Assembly (NCBI GenBank): GCA_028671895.1
Contig: CM053802.1
Coordinates: 37,238,201-37,302,200 of the forward strand
Length of the DNA stretch: 64,000 nucleotides
Source: Oenanthe sinensis
Taxonomy: Eukaryota; Streptophyta; Magnoliopsida; Apiales; Apiaceae
Direction of reading: 5' to 3'
Positions 12,901 to 22,076 of the stretch are shown one piece after another. Both the position numbers and the translations under genes were made by a program. Position 1 is the stretch's first letter. The number at the start of each line of letters is the position of its first letter. A model generated the notes under the pieces. That model was not told the DNA's origin and did no database searches. It saw nothing but the letters and a program-made list of their open reading frames with translations.

Positions 12901-14587
12901 TGGTCAAGAATTTCTTGACTTGTCGTTGTCCTCTGAACACAACTCCTTTTCCTCCCGGTGTTTTTAACCTAACCTTTTTCCCTTCGCAATCGATTTGAGC
13001 ACCGTTGCTCGATAACCAATCCATTCCCAAAATGACGTCAAACTCCCCTAATTTAAAGGGAATCAAATCTACACTGAAATTATGCCCCTCTATGTCTAGG
13101 TTACAGTTTGGGTGCACTTGTCTAACGGAAATTATTTCCCGATTGGCTATCTCTACTTGCAGTGATTCTTTTAATGTTTCAACCTTGAGATTTAACTTGC
13201 ATGCAAAATTTTTAGATATAAAAGACTTGGTAGCTCCGGAATCAAATAAAACATTGGCATGGTTGGAATTTAGCAGAAGTGTACCTGCTATCACATTCGT
13301 GTCTTTCACTGCATCCTTCACTGTCATATTGAATGTCCTGGCCGTCGGAGGATGGTTGGAGGCTGCCTTGCTTAACCCTGATATAGCCGGCTTCAATACC
13401 TTACAGTCTTTCCTCACATGTCCAACTCCACCGCACTGGTAACATGTCAAGTTGCTTCGGGGGCAAACATTTGAGTAATGCCCTGGCTGCTTGCATTTAT
13501 AACAGGTGACAACTTTCTTAGTACATACTCCCAAATGCCTCCTTCCACAGTTTTTGCATTCTGGTAGAGGCGGTCGGGGCTGACTGAATTGCGACACACC
13601 GACTGGCCTCCCCCCCTGAACGACACTACTACTTTCAGCCTTTCTGAATCCTGTACTCCTTACCGGTTGTGACATTGCACCTCTGCTGAACTTGCTTGGG
13701 AAATTTCTAACCGCCGGTCCTCCTCCCTGACTATGAAATTTTCTCTTTTTCGCTTCTTTGTTTTTCTGGATCTGTTCGCTACCTGCTTCCGCAATAGATG
13801 CTTTTTGTACCAAGGTGGCATAGTCGGTTAGTTCCAGTATAGCAACTCGATTTTGTATCCATTGTTTCAGTCCTAGTTGAAACCTCCTTGCTTTCTTTGC
13901 CTCAGTGTTGACATATTCGGGTACAAATCGGGATAACTCCGTAAACTTAGCTTCATATTCCGCCACGGTCATATTTTCCTGTTTTAACCCCAAAAACTTT
14001 ACTTCCATCTGAGCCTCCATGAACCTTGGAAAGTACTTGTCCAAAAACAATTCGGAAAATCTTTCCCATGCAATCACTCCATTTGGTTCCATATTCTTCT
14101 TGGCTTCCCACCAATAGTTTGCCTCTCCTTTTAGCAGATAGGTGGCAAAAATTGTCTTTTGAGCTTCTTCAGTTCCCATGATCTCGAAGGACTTCTCTAT
14201 TTCCCTCAACCAGGCTTTCGCCTCAACTGGATCTGCGGTCCCGTGAAACTCTGGGGGCTTGAGTGACTTGAAAGCCCTGAAGGCATTTGCTATAGCATTG
14301 TTGGGACCACGAGGTGGTGGTGGTGGTTGGCGGGCCAAGTTCTGCCTTAGCAGGTGCATAAACTGATCCATTGGGTTCTCTGCCTGACCTCCTTCTGCAA
14401 TTGTCTCTACCTCCTCTTCTTCTTCAAACCCTTGTTCGTCGAACTGATTATAACTCACCTCGTCCTCTTCCTCATGATGGAGGTTCTGACCTTCATCTTC
14501 TCGGTGGTTGCTACCTTGGGCTGTAGAGTTAGCTGGTCTTGCCCTAGTTCCTACACGTCTGGGCGGCATTTTACTGAATTTGGACAA
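9944..14587 (-). CDS. gag-pol: Element F Gag-Pol polyprotein (1547 aa), intact
   Basis: A single unbroken frame. Residues 1-100 are charged and proline-containing, 105-290 the gag core (FRAFKSLKPPEFHG). Three zinc knuckles follow: CKNCGRRHLGVC (344-355, no His in the CCHC place), CYKCKQPGHYSNVC (362) and CYQCGGVGHVRKDC (382). Protease has LFDSGATKSF at about 447. Reverse transcriptase spans about 640-830 with FIDDILIYS at 781. RNase H begins near 925 (VIYSDASHKGLG). Integrase has an H-x-C-x2-C zinc region near 1130-1172, then a D/D/E core (MDFVVGL 1201, SDRDPRF 1262, QSERTIQ 1297) and a GPFEIL tail. The last 50 residues resemble the degenerate chromodomain of Tekay elements. A second start (MPPRR) is at residue 7. 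All catalytic motifs I can check are present, so it could be active. Confidence 0.95.
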   Translation of the reverse strand: MSKFSKMPPRRVGTRARPANSTAQGSNHREDEGQNLHHEEEDEVSYNQFDEQGFEEEEEVETIAEGGQAENPMDQFMHLLRQNLARQPPPPPRGPNNAIANAFRAFKSLKPPEFHGTADPVEAKAWLREIEKSFEIMGTEEAQKTIFATYLLKGEANYWWEAKKNMEPNGVIAWERFSELFLDKYFPRFMEAQMEVKFLGLKQENMTVAEYEAKFTELSRFVPEYVNTEAKKARRFQLGLKQWIQNRVAILELTDYATLVQKASIAEAGSEQIQKNKEAKKRKFHSQGGGPAVRNFPSKFSRGAMSQPVRSTGFRKAESSSVVQGGRPVGVSQFSQPRPPLPECKNCGRRHLGVCTKKVVTCYKCKQPGHYSNVCPRSNLTCYQCGGVGHVRKDCKVLKPAISGLSKAASNHPPTARTFNMTVKDAVKDTNVIAGTLLLNSNHANVLFDSGATKSFISKNFACKLNLKVETLKESLQVEIANREIISVRQVHPNCNLDIEGHNFSVDLIPFKLGEFDVILGMDWLSSNGAQIDCEGKKVRLKTPGGKGVVFRGQRQVKKFLTMAQTKKLLQKGCEAYLSHVIDTNREVPNLRSIPVVAEFEDVFPDDLPGLPPDREIEFAIDLAPGTAPVSKAPYRLAPIEMKELANQLQELLDKGMIRPSVSPWGAPVLFVKKKDGSMRLCIDYRELNKLTIKNRYPLPRIDDLFDQLKDAVCFSKIDLRTGYHQLKIKPEDIPKTAFRTRYGHYKFLVMSFGLTNAPAAFMDLMNRVFKKYLDKFVIVFIDDILIYSKTEGEHAEHLRIVLEILRKEKLYAKFSKCEFWLTEVQFLGHVISSEGVLVDPGKIEAISNWERPTTPTEVRSFVGLAGYYRRFVQDFAKIAAPLTRLTRKTERFVWTEKCEESLQELKKRLVTAPVLALPDGKGDFVIYSDASHKGLGCVLMQHGKVIAYASRQLKEYELRYPTHDLELAAIVFALKIWRHYLYGEKCEIYTDHKSLKYIFTQKELNMRQRRWLELIKDYDCEILYHPGKANVVADALSRKERLKMIVSSEVLIQEFERTGGNTERLFNISMYPALTEKIKLCQERKKEEEWESLTGEEMKCEKDSKGIMRYASRIWVPNVQELKDEILQEGHNTRYSIHPGSTKMYRDLKEYYWWPNMKRDVAEWVSKCLTCQRVKAEHQRPSGLLQPLEIPEWKWEHIAMDFVVGLPRTRTNHDAIWVVVDRLTKSAHFLPINERYPIDKLVDLYLKEIVMRHGVPVTIVSDRDPRFNSRFWRSFQESVGTKLSMSTAYHPQTDGQSERTIQTIEDMLRVCTIDFKGSWDDHLPLIEFSYNNSYHASIGMPPYEALYGRRCRSPLCWDEVGERRILGPELVQQTKEAIELIRTRLEAAQDRQRKYADKARKDKEYEVGDMVLLKVSPWKGLMRFGKKGKLSPRYIGPFEILKRIGKVAYELALPPNLQQVHNVFHVSMLRRYFADAKHVIEYESVKLQPDLTYVEQPVQIMDRKDQVLRNKTDKLVRVLWKNQNVEESTWELENEMLEKYPHLFLT

Positions 14588-14962
14588 GAAATTTCATTAT
14601 CAGACATATTGCCTCGTAAGGCTGGGAAAACTAGTCAATTTGGTTACTTAATCGTAACTCTTAAAATCATATTACATAAATCTTTAGTGCCATAGCTCTG
14701 GTATAAATAAACAGCCACACACAGTTGATTGAATTACGAGGTGCAAATTTTTTTTTTTTTTTAAGACTAACCAATTGAGAACTGAAACTTCGAGTCCTTA
14801 TATCCATTGTCATACGAATCACAAAATACAACAGTTAGGTCCTTCTTACCCAAAACAAAATACATAAAGTTCTGAACAATTCAAGTTCTTAATAGTACAA
14901 GGGAACCTATCATATAAAGCTACAGTAGTACACTCGTCTGCATCTCTAGACTATCATCTACA
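14588..14962 (-). other. Element F spacer between the extra ORF and gag
   Basis: No gene is seen. It contains a poly-A run (element sense; 14750-14762 on + is T-rich). It also has splice-like motifs in element sense: a donor-like GGGTAAG near 14848 and an acceptor-like TTTTCCCAG near 14620. These are only candidates. Confidence 0.5.
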
Positions 14963-15601
14963 TCACGAATCATCAACCTGCCGGGTTAAGCCCCTCACGC
15001 GGGACATCGCCCTAGCCCAAATAGCCTCTGTATCTCTCCGGGAGATGTACTCACCGTCAATGGCCGGAAGACCTCGTACTCTACGCCTGGCCCTCCTCTC
15101 AATCCTGGAGATCTCCTTCCTGGTGGCTCTAGGGGAAGCACCCCACATACCCTCCTGACGTGCGCGCCTCGCATCACGCTCCGCCGCTAGCTGCCTACGC
15201 AGCTCATCAATCCTAGCTTCGGCAACAATCAGCTCCGTGTTCAAGAATCCCGTCATCCACTCATGGTAGGCCACCGACACACTGGGGGGAGCTGGTGGCG
15301 GTGGTGGAGTGGCTGAATCGCTCGGTACAAGCTCATCTGGCTCAGGGGTCTCAGGAGTCACCTCCTCAATACTGTCATCGGTAGGCACAGGACTCCATAG
15401 CACTGGTGGAGTAGGGGATTTCGGCATAGGGAGTGGGTGCATCTGAATGTCAGTCCATACGGTGTCATCATCTACCGGCTCCTCGGTCTCGGTGGATGGG
15501 GAAAAGATATCATCAACATCTGTCGGATCCTCAACGGGGTCCTCTTCAGGGTCCTCCTCCTCTACCGTATCATCTGTCGGAACATCAGTGGGAGTCCCCA
15601 C
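14963..15601 (-). CDS. Element F extra upstream ORF: acidic, proline-rich protein with a predicted helical C-terminal half
   Basis: This frame lies between the primer-binding site and gag, in the same frame as gag but closed by a TGA 375 bp before it. The listed start is a GTG. The open frame actually reaches back to 15832 without any ATG; the first in-frame ATG is at 15442. Residues 1-100 are Asp/Glu/Pro/Thr-rich (EEEDPEEDPVEDP) with a run of prolines (PPPPPAPPS). Residues 115-212 are Arg/Glu/Ala-rich (IVAEARIDELRRQLAAERD), suggesting a coiled coil, followed by basic RRARRRVRG. A splice-acceptor-like TTTTATCTCAG ends at 15689, so the start may come from a spliced leader exon. No known domain is recognised. 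Preservation in a young element hints that it is real, but translation is unproven. Confidence 0.5.
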   Translation of the reverse strand: MGTPTDVPTDDTVEEEDPEEDPVEDPTDVDDIFSPSTETEEPVDDDTVWTDIQMHPLPMPKSPTPPVLWSPVPTDDSIEEVTPETPEPDELVPSDSATPPPPPAPPSVSVAYHEWMTGFLNTELIVAEARIDELRRQLAAERDARRARQEGMWGASPRATRKEISRIERRARRRVRGLPAIDGEYISRRDTEAIWARAMSRVRGLTRQVDDS

Positions 15602-15860
15602 GGAATGATCAGTCCTGTCCTCACCGGCCGCTAGCAGGGCCTCGTCATGTTGCCGCTCATAGGCCTCTCCCTCCTCATCCTCCAGTATCTGAGATAAAAC
15701 AAACCGTGTTACTACTTGTGAGGTTAAGAGTCCCCTTACGGGTTTTAATGCCAGCGCTATATCCGATAGCCCGACAATAACTCGATGAGAGTTCTTATTA
15801 TTATTATAAGTGGATTTATAGTCCTTAACTCGTTATCGTTTCTGAGAGTTATAACCCTAG

Positions 15861-15872
15861 GCTCTGATACCA
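15861..15872 (-). other. Primer-binding site of element F (tRNA-iMet)
   Basis: The reverse complement is exactly TGGTATCAGAGC, four bases inside the 5' LTR boundary at 15877. It matches plant initiator-tRNA-Met complements. Confidence 0.93.
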
Positions 15873-15876
15873 TTTC

Positions 15877-18800
15877 TGTGACACCCCAAGATCCGGGGTC
15901 CGGGATCTAGGTTGCCACGTTACCCTGTTTCCATTTATTAACACTTACACTTATTTCTCGACTCGTCGTTTTCACCTGCAATGACCCAACAATCCATATA
16001 TATGCACATACACCTTCACACACACATAGGTTATAGTCTCAGGAACGATACTTATATATACATTAGCTAGTACCCAAAAGAAAGTTCGAGTTATTACAAC
16101 CGATTTCCAAAATAACAGAATGGTCACCTAGACGACCTCTACATGAAGTCAATAGGCTGACCTACGTTTGTTCTTCATCATTAATTTACATAGATCATAT
16201 TTATATATAAGGCGCACTATCACTAGCTGTACGCCAATCCGACCTCGATCTTCTACCTGTGGCAAAACAGAGAAAAGCCTACGGAAGTCTCGGGTATTGC
16301 CCACCCTCTTTCTGACGGTCGTCCGACGGCGCGGCATAACTGGCAGCTGCTGTGTTATGATATATAAAGAAAAGCAGGAGTGAGCAATAGCTCAGCAATA
16401 GTATAAGTAGTTTTTAAAGCGTTGTAATTGTAATCTCATCATTTAGCCATCTTAGTAATTATGGGAGAAAATACATTCATTTATTTTCGGCAAACAGCTA
16501 ATAGTGCATCATGTTGCTTCAAATAAATTTTGTTTAACCACTGTCAATATTATCGGTAACTCAGCACCTAGGCTTTCGTTACAATATTACAGTACAATTC
16601 CAATTGGAAGAATGAGGATATACTGGAGTACCACGGTACCCGGTGATCAGCCGTATGTACCGAATTCTTTTTCTACTAGTAGATGGATGACTACCCTAAC
16701 CGGGCCTGCACCCAGGCCACATATGAGCCTTTATGCTGGACTGTCCCACAGCCTCTTACGCTTGGATGGACTGTCCCACAGCCTCTTACACTCTTTCCGA
16801 CCCCTAGTGTCGGCTACTCCAATCCCTGGAAGAACCCTATCCATGTCTGGAATGGAATTTAATCCAAGTCCCCAAGCAACCGGCTTGTTGATAGGTTTAC
16901 TTTAATCATCATATCCTTACTTCCGGAAGGGTTGAGGAAGTAAACTCATTATGTGGGTTGACGTTTAGTCAACAGATTTCATTTGTTTTAGAAGTCTGCC
17001 TGTTAGACATAACTTGGGAGTAGTCGGAGTTTTCAGTAAGTTGTTGAGTTTAGAAATCTCTAATTGAATAGGGAAGTTATTGTAATATCAGAGTATATAA
17101 AAAAAACGAGACCATTGGCTCATTTCTTATACTTGATTCCCAAATTTTGATCAGTCAGAAAATGTGCGCCCTTGTTTTGAGGGACTTGATATTATTGGAA
17201 TAATAATTGGGAACCTTATTAGACTTTCTGAAGGTCAGAAAATATTTTAAATAATTTTTTTTTTTAGGTCCTCAAATTGTATTTGAGAAAGGTTTAATTA
17301 TTTTTAGAAAATTTCGGAATATTTAATAAATATTTAAATAATATTTATTAAATAGTAAATCATTAACCAATTAATTTTAAATAATTTTAGAATATTTAAT
17401 AAATATTTAAATAATATTTATTAAATAGTAAATGATTAATCAATTATTTTTAAAGAATTTTTGGAATATTCAATAAATATTCAATTAATATTTATTAAAT
17501 AATAAATCATTGATCTCATATTATTAAATGAATATTCAAATTAATATCCATTTAATTAAATACATATTTAAATAATATTTATAAGATTATTCAAGATATT
17601 TTGAATACTTATCCCATGTATATTTTTATGAAATATTGGTAACCGATATTTTTGAAAATAACTGTCTCCGGCAACTTCCGGGTTTTTATGACAGCGTTCT
17701 AGTAAAATAGCTCCGACTCCCGATTTAAATATCAAGATACGTTTTTGCCCTGTCTTAGAGCCTTTATTCATACATCTACTTATATCCAACATTAGTTCGT
17801 AATATATAGGTCGTAACAAGCATTGCACGTTTATTACACAGTAACCAATAAAAACAAAAAAACTTTCAATACAGTTATATCATAACATCAGCAGTTTACA
17901 AAATACTTAAAACTTGGTTTTCGAAAACTTGCCTGTGGTTCGGAGATTTCTAGGTGTGCTCGTGGACGTCCGGTGATCTATTATAACCAAACAGAATGCT
18001 AGGTTAGATTTCCCTTAAACCCCGAATTACGCGTTAATGACACAACTTTATGAAATCCTGCAAATGTTTTATATGACTCCTTTAGGGTCCTTTATACTCT
18101 TATATCTTTCGTCAAGTACTTATGCCAATATCTTGCTTCGTACGAGTTTCAAAACCAAGTCGTGTGCATATAACCAAATTTCTTAGCGAACCATCCCCTT
18201 AAGGGGTTTTCCACTTGCGCAGTTTTGACTGTAACATTTTTATAAAATCGAAAATTTCTTATTTTTATACAAAACTTTTTGGTCGCACTACCAACTGTCC
18301 GAGGCATCTACCATCCAAAATTCACCATTTTTACCAATTCTTAAGTGGGCTATTTATCTCTTCAAAGTGGTGACAAAACTGCAGTTAGATTACTTGCGCG
18401 ACTTTTACTAAAACGGACGTAACTTCTAAACCGTAAATCATATCGACATGATTTTTATGTCAATACAAAGATTAAGACAAGAACTATTCTACCCTGGTAA
18501 GTGGTTTTCAAAAATGACATTTTAATGGTTCGAAATCACCTGTCCAATTAACCCTAGTTTCAAACGGGCATTACAACGGCTATACACGGAACGTTTCCCG
18601 GATTTGATCATATTACCAACATCCAAAACCAACACAACCAATATCATTACACGGTTATGAACTCACAAAATCAGTCATAAGCTCAAGTTTTATAACCAAC
18701 CTCATTTCATCACAACCAACACAATCATGCTTAACTTAGTCATTAGTGCTAGTAACTTAACATGCTTGCATTACTTAGCATTATCCGTATGAAATCACAA

Positions 18801-19811
18801 GGTTTAAAGGGAATGAAGATATGTATACCTTTTATGTAACCTTGAGATCACTAAATATGCTTCACAACTCCTAGGGATGGCTTGGGTTTCCTTAACTTGC
18901 TTGAATCTTCCATTGAAACAACATAACCAAGAACACAATTACTATTCATGCTTCACTTTCACAATTTCTTTGACTACCTAAAACAACTCCAAAAATTATG
19001 AAACAAAATCCTTACCTCTATTCTGATGTGGAGAGCATTCGGAATTTTTGTTATGATTTATGGAGCTTGTTTGAGTGGTGATGAAAAATCAATTCTTCCT
19101 TGTAGCCGAATGGAACTTTCTTTGGCTGGTTTGGCTCCTTTGCTTGGTTACCTTACTTGAAAACGTTTTATGCTATTTATTTTGTATATCTATCTTATAT
19201 ATACTGATATGCAGACATATAATCAGCTAGGCCATGATATATATGCGTGTTATATGTAATAAAGTGGCTAGAAATGTCAAAAAGTGGAATAGTCATATTG
19301 ACTTTTCATGTCCTTGTTCCATTTTTCATGGAACCATGCTTCTACTTCTAGTTTTCTTTCTAGTTTGGTTTGGTTAGATGCTAACTACTTAGTTTCTTGC
19401 TTCCTTGCATGGCCACCTTTGTATTATCCCCAAAAATGTAATCCTTTGCTTGCATAATCCTTATTTCGATGTTCGAAAATTCTCGAAAACGTTTTAGCGT
19501 AGAAATTTCTTATCATAACTCTTTATCGTTTGGGATGTCTTGGTTTAATATTTCCATGTCGTGTATATTAGGTCATGTTAGGGTTCTCGTATTCTCTTGT
19601 GTTTCATAGGTTACAACTAAATTCGTAGAAATAGAAATTAGTGAATTCTGACGATGTTTGCATTCACTTATTTTCCTTGCACATCCGTAATGTATCTTCG
19701 GATTCTTAATTTTCCACCATTTATATAGCATGGGCTAACATGAGTTCCAAAATCCCGTAGAATTATTATTCCTCAAGGCTTTAAAAATCTTACAAAGTTA
19801 GGGTTATTACA
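15877..19811 (-). repeat. Element F 5' LTR (3935 bp)
   Basis: Almost identical to 5973-9910. Differences noticed by eye include G/A at 7149 versus 17052, G/A near 7694/17596, A/G near 8132/18033, C/A near 8571/18472, C/A near 8600/18500 and small A/T-run length changes. It would carry the promoter for leftward transcription of F. It includes a 62-codon leftward ORF (16337-16149, MPRRRTTVRKR...) that is also in the other LTR and has no recognised homology. Confidence 0.95.
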
Positions 19812-19816
19812 ATAAT

Positions 19817-19880
19817 CCTTAATAATAAATATTTTCCCTAAAATATAAAAAGTGTTGTCTCTAGAGCACAATTACTAACA
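19817..19880 (-). repeat. Element D 5' LTR, distal segment
   Basis: This 64-bp piece completes the D LTR after F and its target duplication are discounted. In element sense it is the LTR start: TGTTAGTAATTGTGCTCTAG, then AGACAACACTTTTT. It abuts gypsy RT sequence of element B at 19881. Confidence 0.85.
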
Positions 19881-20998
19881 TAAAGCGGCTGACGCATTGG
19901 TTAATCCGAATGACATCACCAATAACTCGTAATGTCCATATCTTGTGCAGAAGGCTGTCTTCCGGTTTAATATTCATTTCGTGATATACAGTTTTTAGGT
20001 CAATCTTTGAAAAGTAGACTGCGCCTTTTAGTTTGAGAAAAAAAATCATCTATCCTTAGTAGTGGATATTTGTTCTCAATGGTCAGCTTATTTAGCTCTC
20101 GGTAATCAATACATCATCTCATACTGCCCTCTTTCTTCTTTACAAACAACACTGGTGCACCCCAAGATGACACACTTGGTCTTATCATTCACTTCTCTAA
20201 AAACTCTTTTAGCTGAATGACCAATTCTTTCATCTCGACAGGAGTTAGCCGATAGGGAGCCTTCTAAACTGGTGAGGTCTCTAGTGCTAGGTCTATTGCA
20301 AATTATATGTCTCGGTCGGGTGGTAATCTCAGAAGGTTTCTTGGAAATACATCCTCAATTTCATTCACTACTGGGATGTCCCTTAAGTCAGGTACTCCAT
20401 TATCTGCATATATAACATGTTTTAAATTTTAAACTTCATTTATCTAGAACTAACATTTAGAAAATAATCTCTTTCATTAACTATGAGATTCTCCTCTTTA
20501 CTAGGTTTTCTCACTTTTCCATATCAACCTCATTGGGTAAGTAAGCATCACATTTCGTCACAACAATCTCTTTGTTCTCTCTATCTTCTTTTGAGTTTGT
20601 TCACTTCTAGTCTCCATAGTAATAACTTCCCACACTAACTAGGTGTAGTCGATCAATTTCAATACCGCTACCCTATTTTGAATCCACGATTTCAGCCCTT
20701 GTTGAAACCTCCATACTCTCTTCTCGTATGAATTTATAAAATCCGGCACGAATCTCGAAAATTCCATAAACTTTACCTCATACTCTGCCACAGACAATTT
20801 CTCTTATCTAGGCCCAAAAACTTTATCTCCATATGATTCTCCATAAATTTCAGATAATACTACTGTACGTATGAAATGAAATTTCTTTAAAACTCACATT
20901 ACTCTGACTCGTATCGTGATCCTCTTGTGTTCTCAGTAATCTCATCACAATTCTCGGTTCTTTTTAGTAAAGTTAACTCATTATGACCCGGTTGGCAT
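19881..20998 (-). pseudogene. Element B gag-pol remnant lacking protease and zinc knuckles
   Basis: On the reverse strand 19881-20135 matches the RT of F around FGLTNAPAAF back to the LCIDYRELNK region. 20220-20400 matches the segment before RT (APYRLAPIEMKE and upstream). 20520-20570 matches the 'CEAYLSH' segment. 20580-20860 matches the gag core around VAEYEAKF. Compared with F, roughly 850 bp holding the protease and all zinc knuckles are missing. The gag start appears to be near 20998. Stops and frame breaks are frequent. It is a dead relative of F. Confidence 0.75.
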
Positions 20999-21064
20999 AC
21001 CTTCAAAACTTTTAGAGATAACAAGAATCATGGAATTTTGAAGAAAAAAGATTCCATATCAATG

Positions 21065-21181
21065 CAATATGATCAAAAGAACTCAACGTTGTGGTCATCA
21101 AATTATGAGTTTTAAAGTAGTCATCATTTTAAAATAAAGGAATGACTAAGAGATCAATATGATCAAAAGAACTCAACGTTG
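21065..21181 (+). repeat. 27-bp direct repeat pair in the B leader
   Basis: The sequence 'caatatgatcaaaagaactc' followed by 'aacgttg' occurs at 21065-21091 and again at 21155-21181, 90 bp apart and without mismatch. It lies 120-240 bp upstream of the TATA-like box on the same strand. Confidence 0.85.
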
Positions 21182-21297
21182 CATGCCTTATTAAGACACT
21201 CACAAGTAAAGTGGTTTTTCCCTTGCTTATGATGTACAACTCACAAGCGATGGCGTCCCATCAAACTTCTATCACACAGACAGATAGTCCTTGTGTC

Positions 21298-21311
21298 CCC
21301 TATAAATAGGG
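21298..21311 (+). promoter_or_regulatory. Possible TATA box (+ strand) in the B leader
   Basis: The string 'cccctataaatagggttg' is a near-ideal plant TATA box with GC-rich flanks. It lies about 230 bp upstream of an ATG at 21537. No transcription evidence exists, so this is a candidate only. Confidence 0.35.
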
Positions 21312-21536
21312 TTGTTCATCTCAGTTGGAGTAAAGAAGTATGAAATGAATTCAAAATCGGACCAATAAAATTCGTCTTTTGATAATTCATTCTCTAAAGC
21401 ACACCTTGGAATAAAACTGAACAGATTTTAAAGGTTTTATTTCCGGAGAAAAGAATAACCAGAAAAGAAAGTATTGGTACACAACAAGCAAGTGAGGAAT
21501 ATATTGCAAATAGAGTTATCCATCACTTGAAGAAAA

Positions 21537-21728
21537 ATGGAAGTTCAAGTCTCACAAACTCAACAAGGCCTCATAAATTTGAAAGTAAGTATCACAACAG
21601 CCTTTGGCACAATTGAATACCCAAATACGGGTGAACACCAATATCAAAAATATAACTTAAAAGAGGTAATATATCTTCTAGCAAAAGTCTCTTTTTGGAG
21701 AGGTTTCAAAATAAGTCATAGAAAATGA
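21537..21728 (+). other. Small + strand ORF (63 aa) of unknown origin in the B leader
   Basis: It starts MEVQVSQTQQGLINLKVS and ends GFKISHRK. A second open stretch in another frame follows directly (about 21721-21942, containing VFTDTFSINSSERSLF), as if one longer frame had been shifted. The layout of direct repeats, TATA box, about 230-bp leader and ORF is reminiscent of a pararetrovirus promoter region, but I recognise no motif with certainty. It could equally be a chance ORF in a diverged retrotransposon leader. Confidence 0.3.
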
Positions 21729-22061
21729 AGGTATTGCCAAGGTCTTCACAGATACCTTCTCTATCAATTCCTCGGAAAGATCATTATTTCACTATAAATC
21801 TATTTCTCCACGTCCTGAGATTATTGATATCTTACATCATCGTCAACTCGTAATAATCTCTGGAGATTCCACAGTAGACATCGACAGTCGAAAAGAGTTC
21901 TATCCAACTCAATACAGTCATCTCAAGCAAACACTCTAATTTTTAACTTATTCATTGGTACTATATCCAATAGTCCAACACGAACTCTACATGAGCTAAA
22001 ACGTCCTCACATAACTATACACAATCCTACACACTCTCATTTCTAGTTTACTATAACCTCA

Positions 22062-22073
22062 GCTCTGATACCA
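22062..22073 (-). other. Primer-binding site of element B (tRNA-iMet)
   Basis: The reverse complement is exactly TGGTATCAGAGC, three bases inside the LTR start at 22077. Confidence 0.9.
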
Positions 22074-22076
22074 TTC

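Larger units (their letters stand above)
5973..19811 (-). mobile_element. Element F: complete, apparently intact Tekay-type Ty3/gypsy retrotransposon (13.8 kb)
   Basis: All structural parts are present: two LTRs (5973-9910 and 15877-19811) starting TGTGACACC and ending TTATTACA, a primer-binding site inside the right-hand LTR, a polypurine tract inside the left-hand LTR, one unbroken gag-pol frame, and a 5-bp target duplication ATAAT at 5968-5972 and 19812-19816. The LTRs differ at only about eight substitutions plus a few 1-2 base homopolymer length changes by eye, so insertion was recent. It sits in the LTR of copia D. Chromovirus Tekay assignment rests on gene order, integrase tail wording and long LTRs. 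Confidence 0.95.
1..19880 (-). mobile_element. Element D: Ty1/copia retrotransposon, decayed, left-truncated by the window edge, interrupted by element F
   Basis: Reading leftwards, this element has a 5' LTR (19880-19817 then 5972-4494), a primer-binding site (4492-4481), a long leader, a gag remnant, an integrase remnant and the beginning of reverse transcriptase at base 1. The rest, including the 3' LTR, lies outside the window. The LTR is split by element F, whose 5-bp target duplication ATAAT flanks the interruption. In element sense the LTR opens TGTTAGTAATTGTGCTCTAG, which resembles Angela/Tork-type copia LTRs (from memory of the family). Many stops are present, so it is dead. Just beyond 19880 gypsy RT sequence resumes, so D inserted into element B. 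Confidence 0.85.
20999..22061 (-). other. Element B leader, containing an opposite-strand promoter-like stretch
   Basis: The right part (about 21890-22061) aligns by eye with the leader of E just after its primer-binding site (reverse strand 'gagttcgtgttggactattg' here, 'gagttcgtattggactaccg' in E). Near 21820 the reverse strand has ATCTCAGGACGTGGAGAA, which resembles the acceptor-like start of the extra ORF in F. The remainder, about 21000-21800, has no clear counterpart in F or E. On the + strand it holds a TATA-like box and a small ORF, listed separately. Confidence 0.55.

Noticed and set aside
10219..13442. Several + strand ORFs of 60-145 codons
   Set aside because: They are shadows of the intact minus-strand gag-pol of F in other frames.
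21537..21728. Firm assignment of the small ORF to an endogenous pararetrovirus
   Set aside because: No conserved viral motif can be confirmed from the sequence alone. It is kept only as a low-confidence finding.
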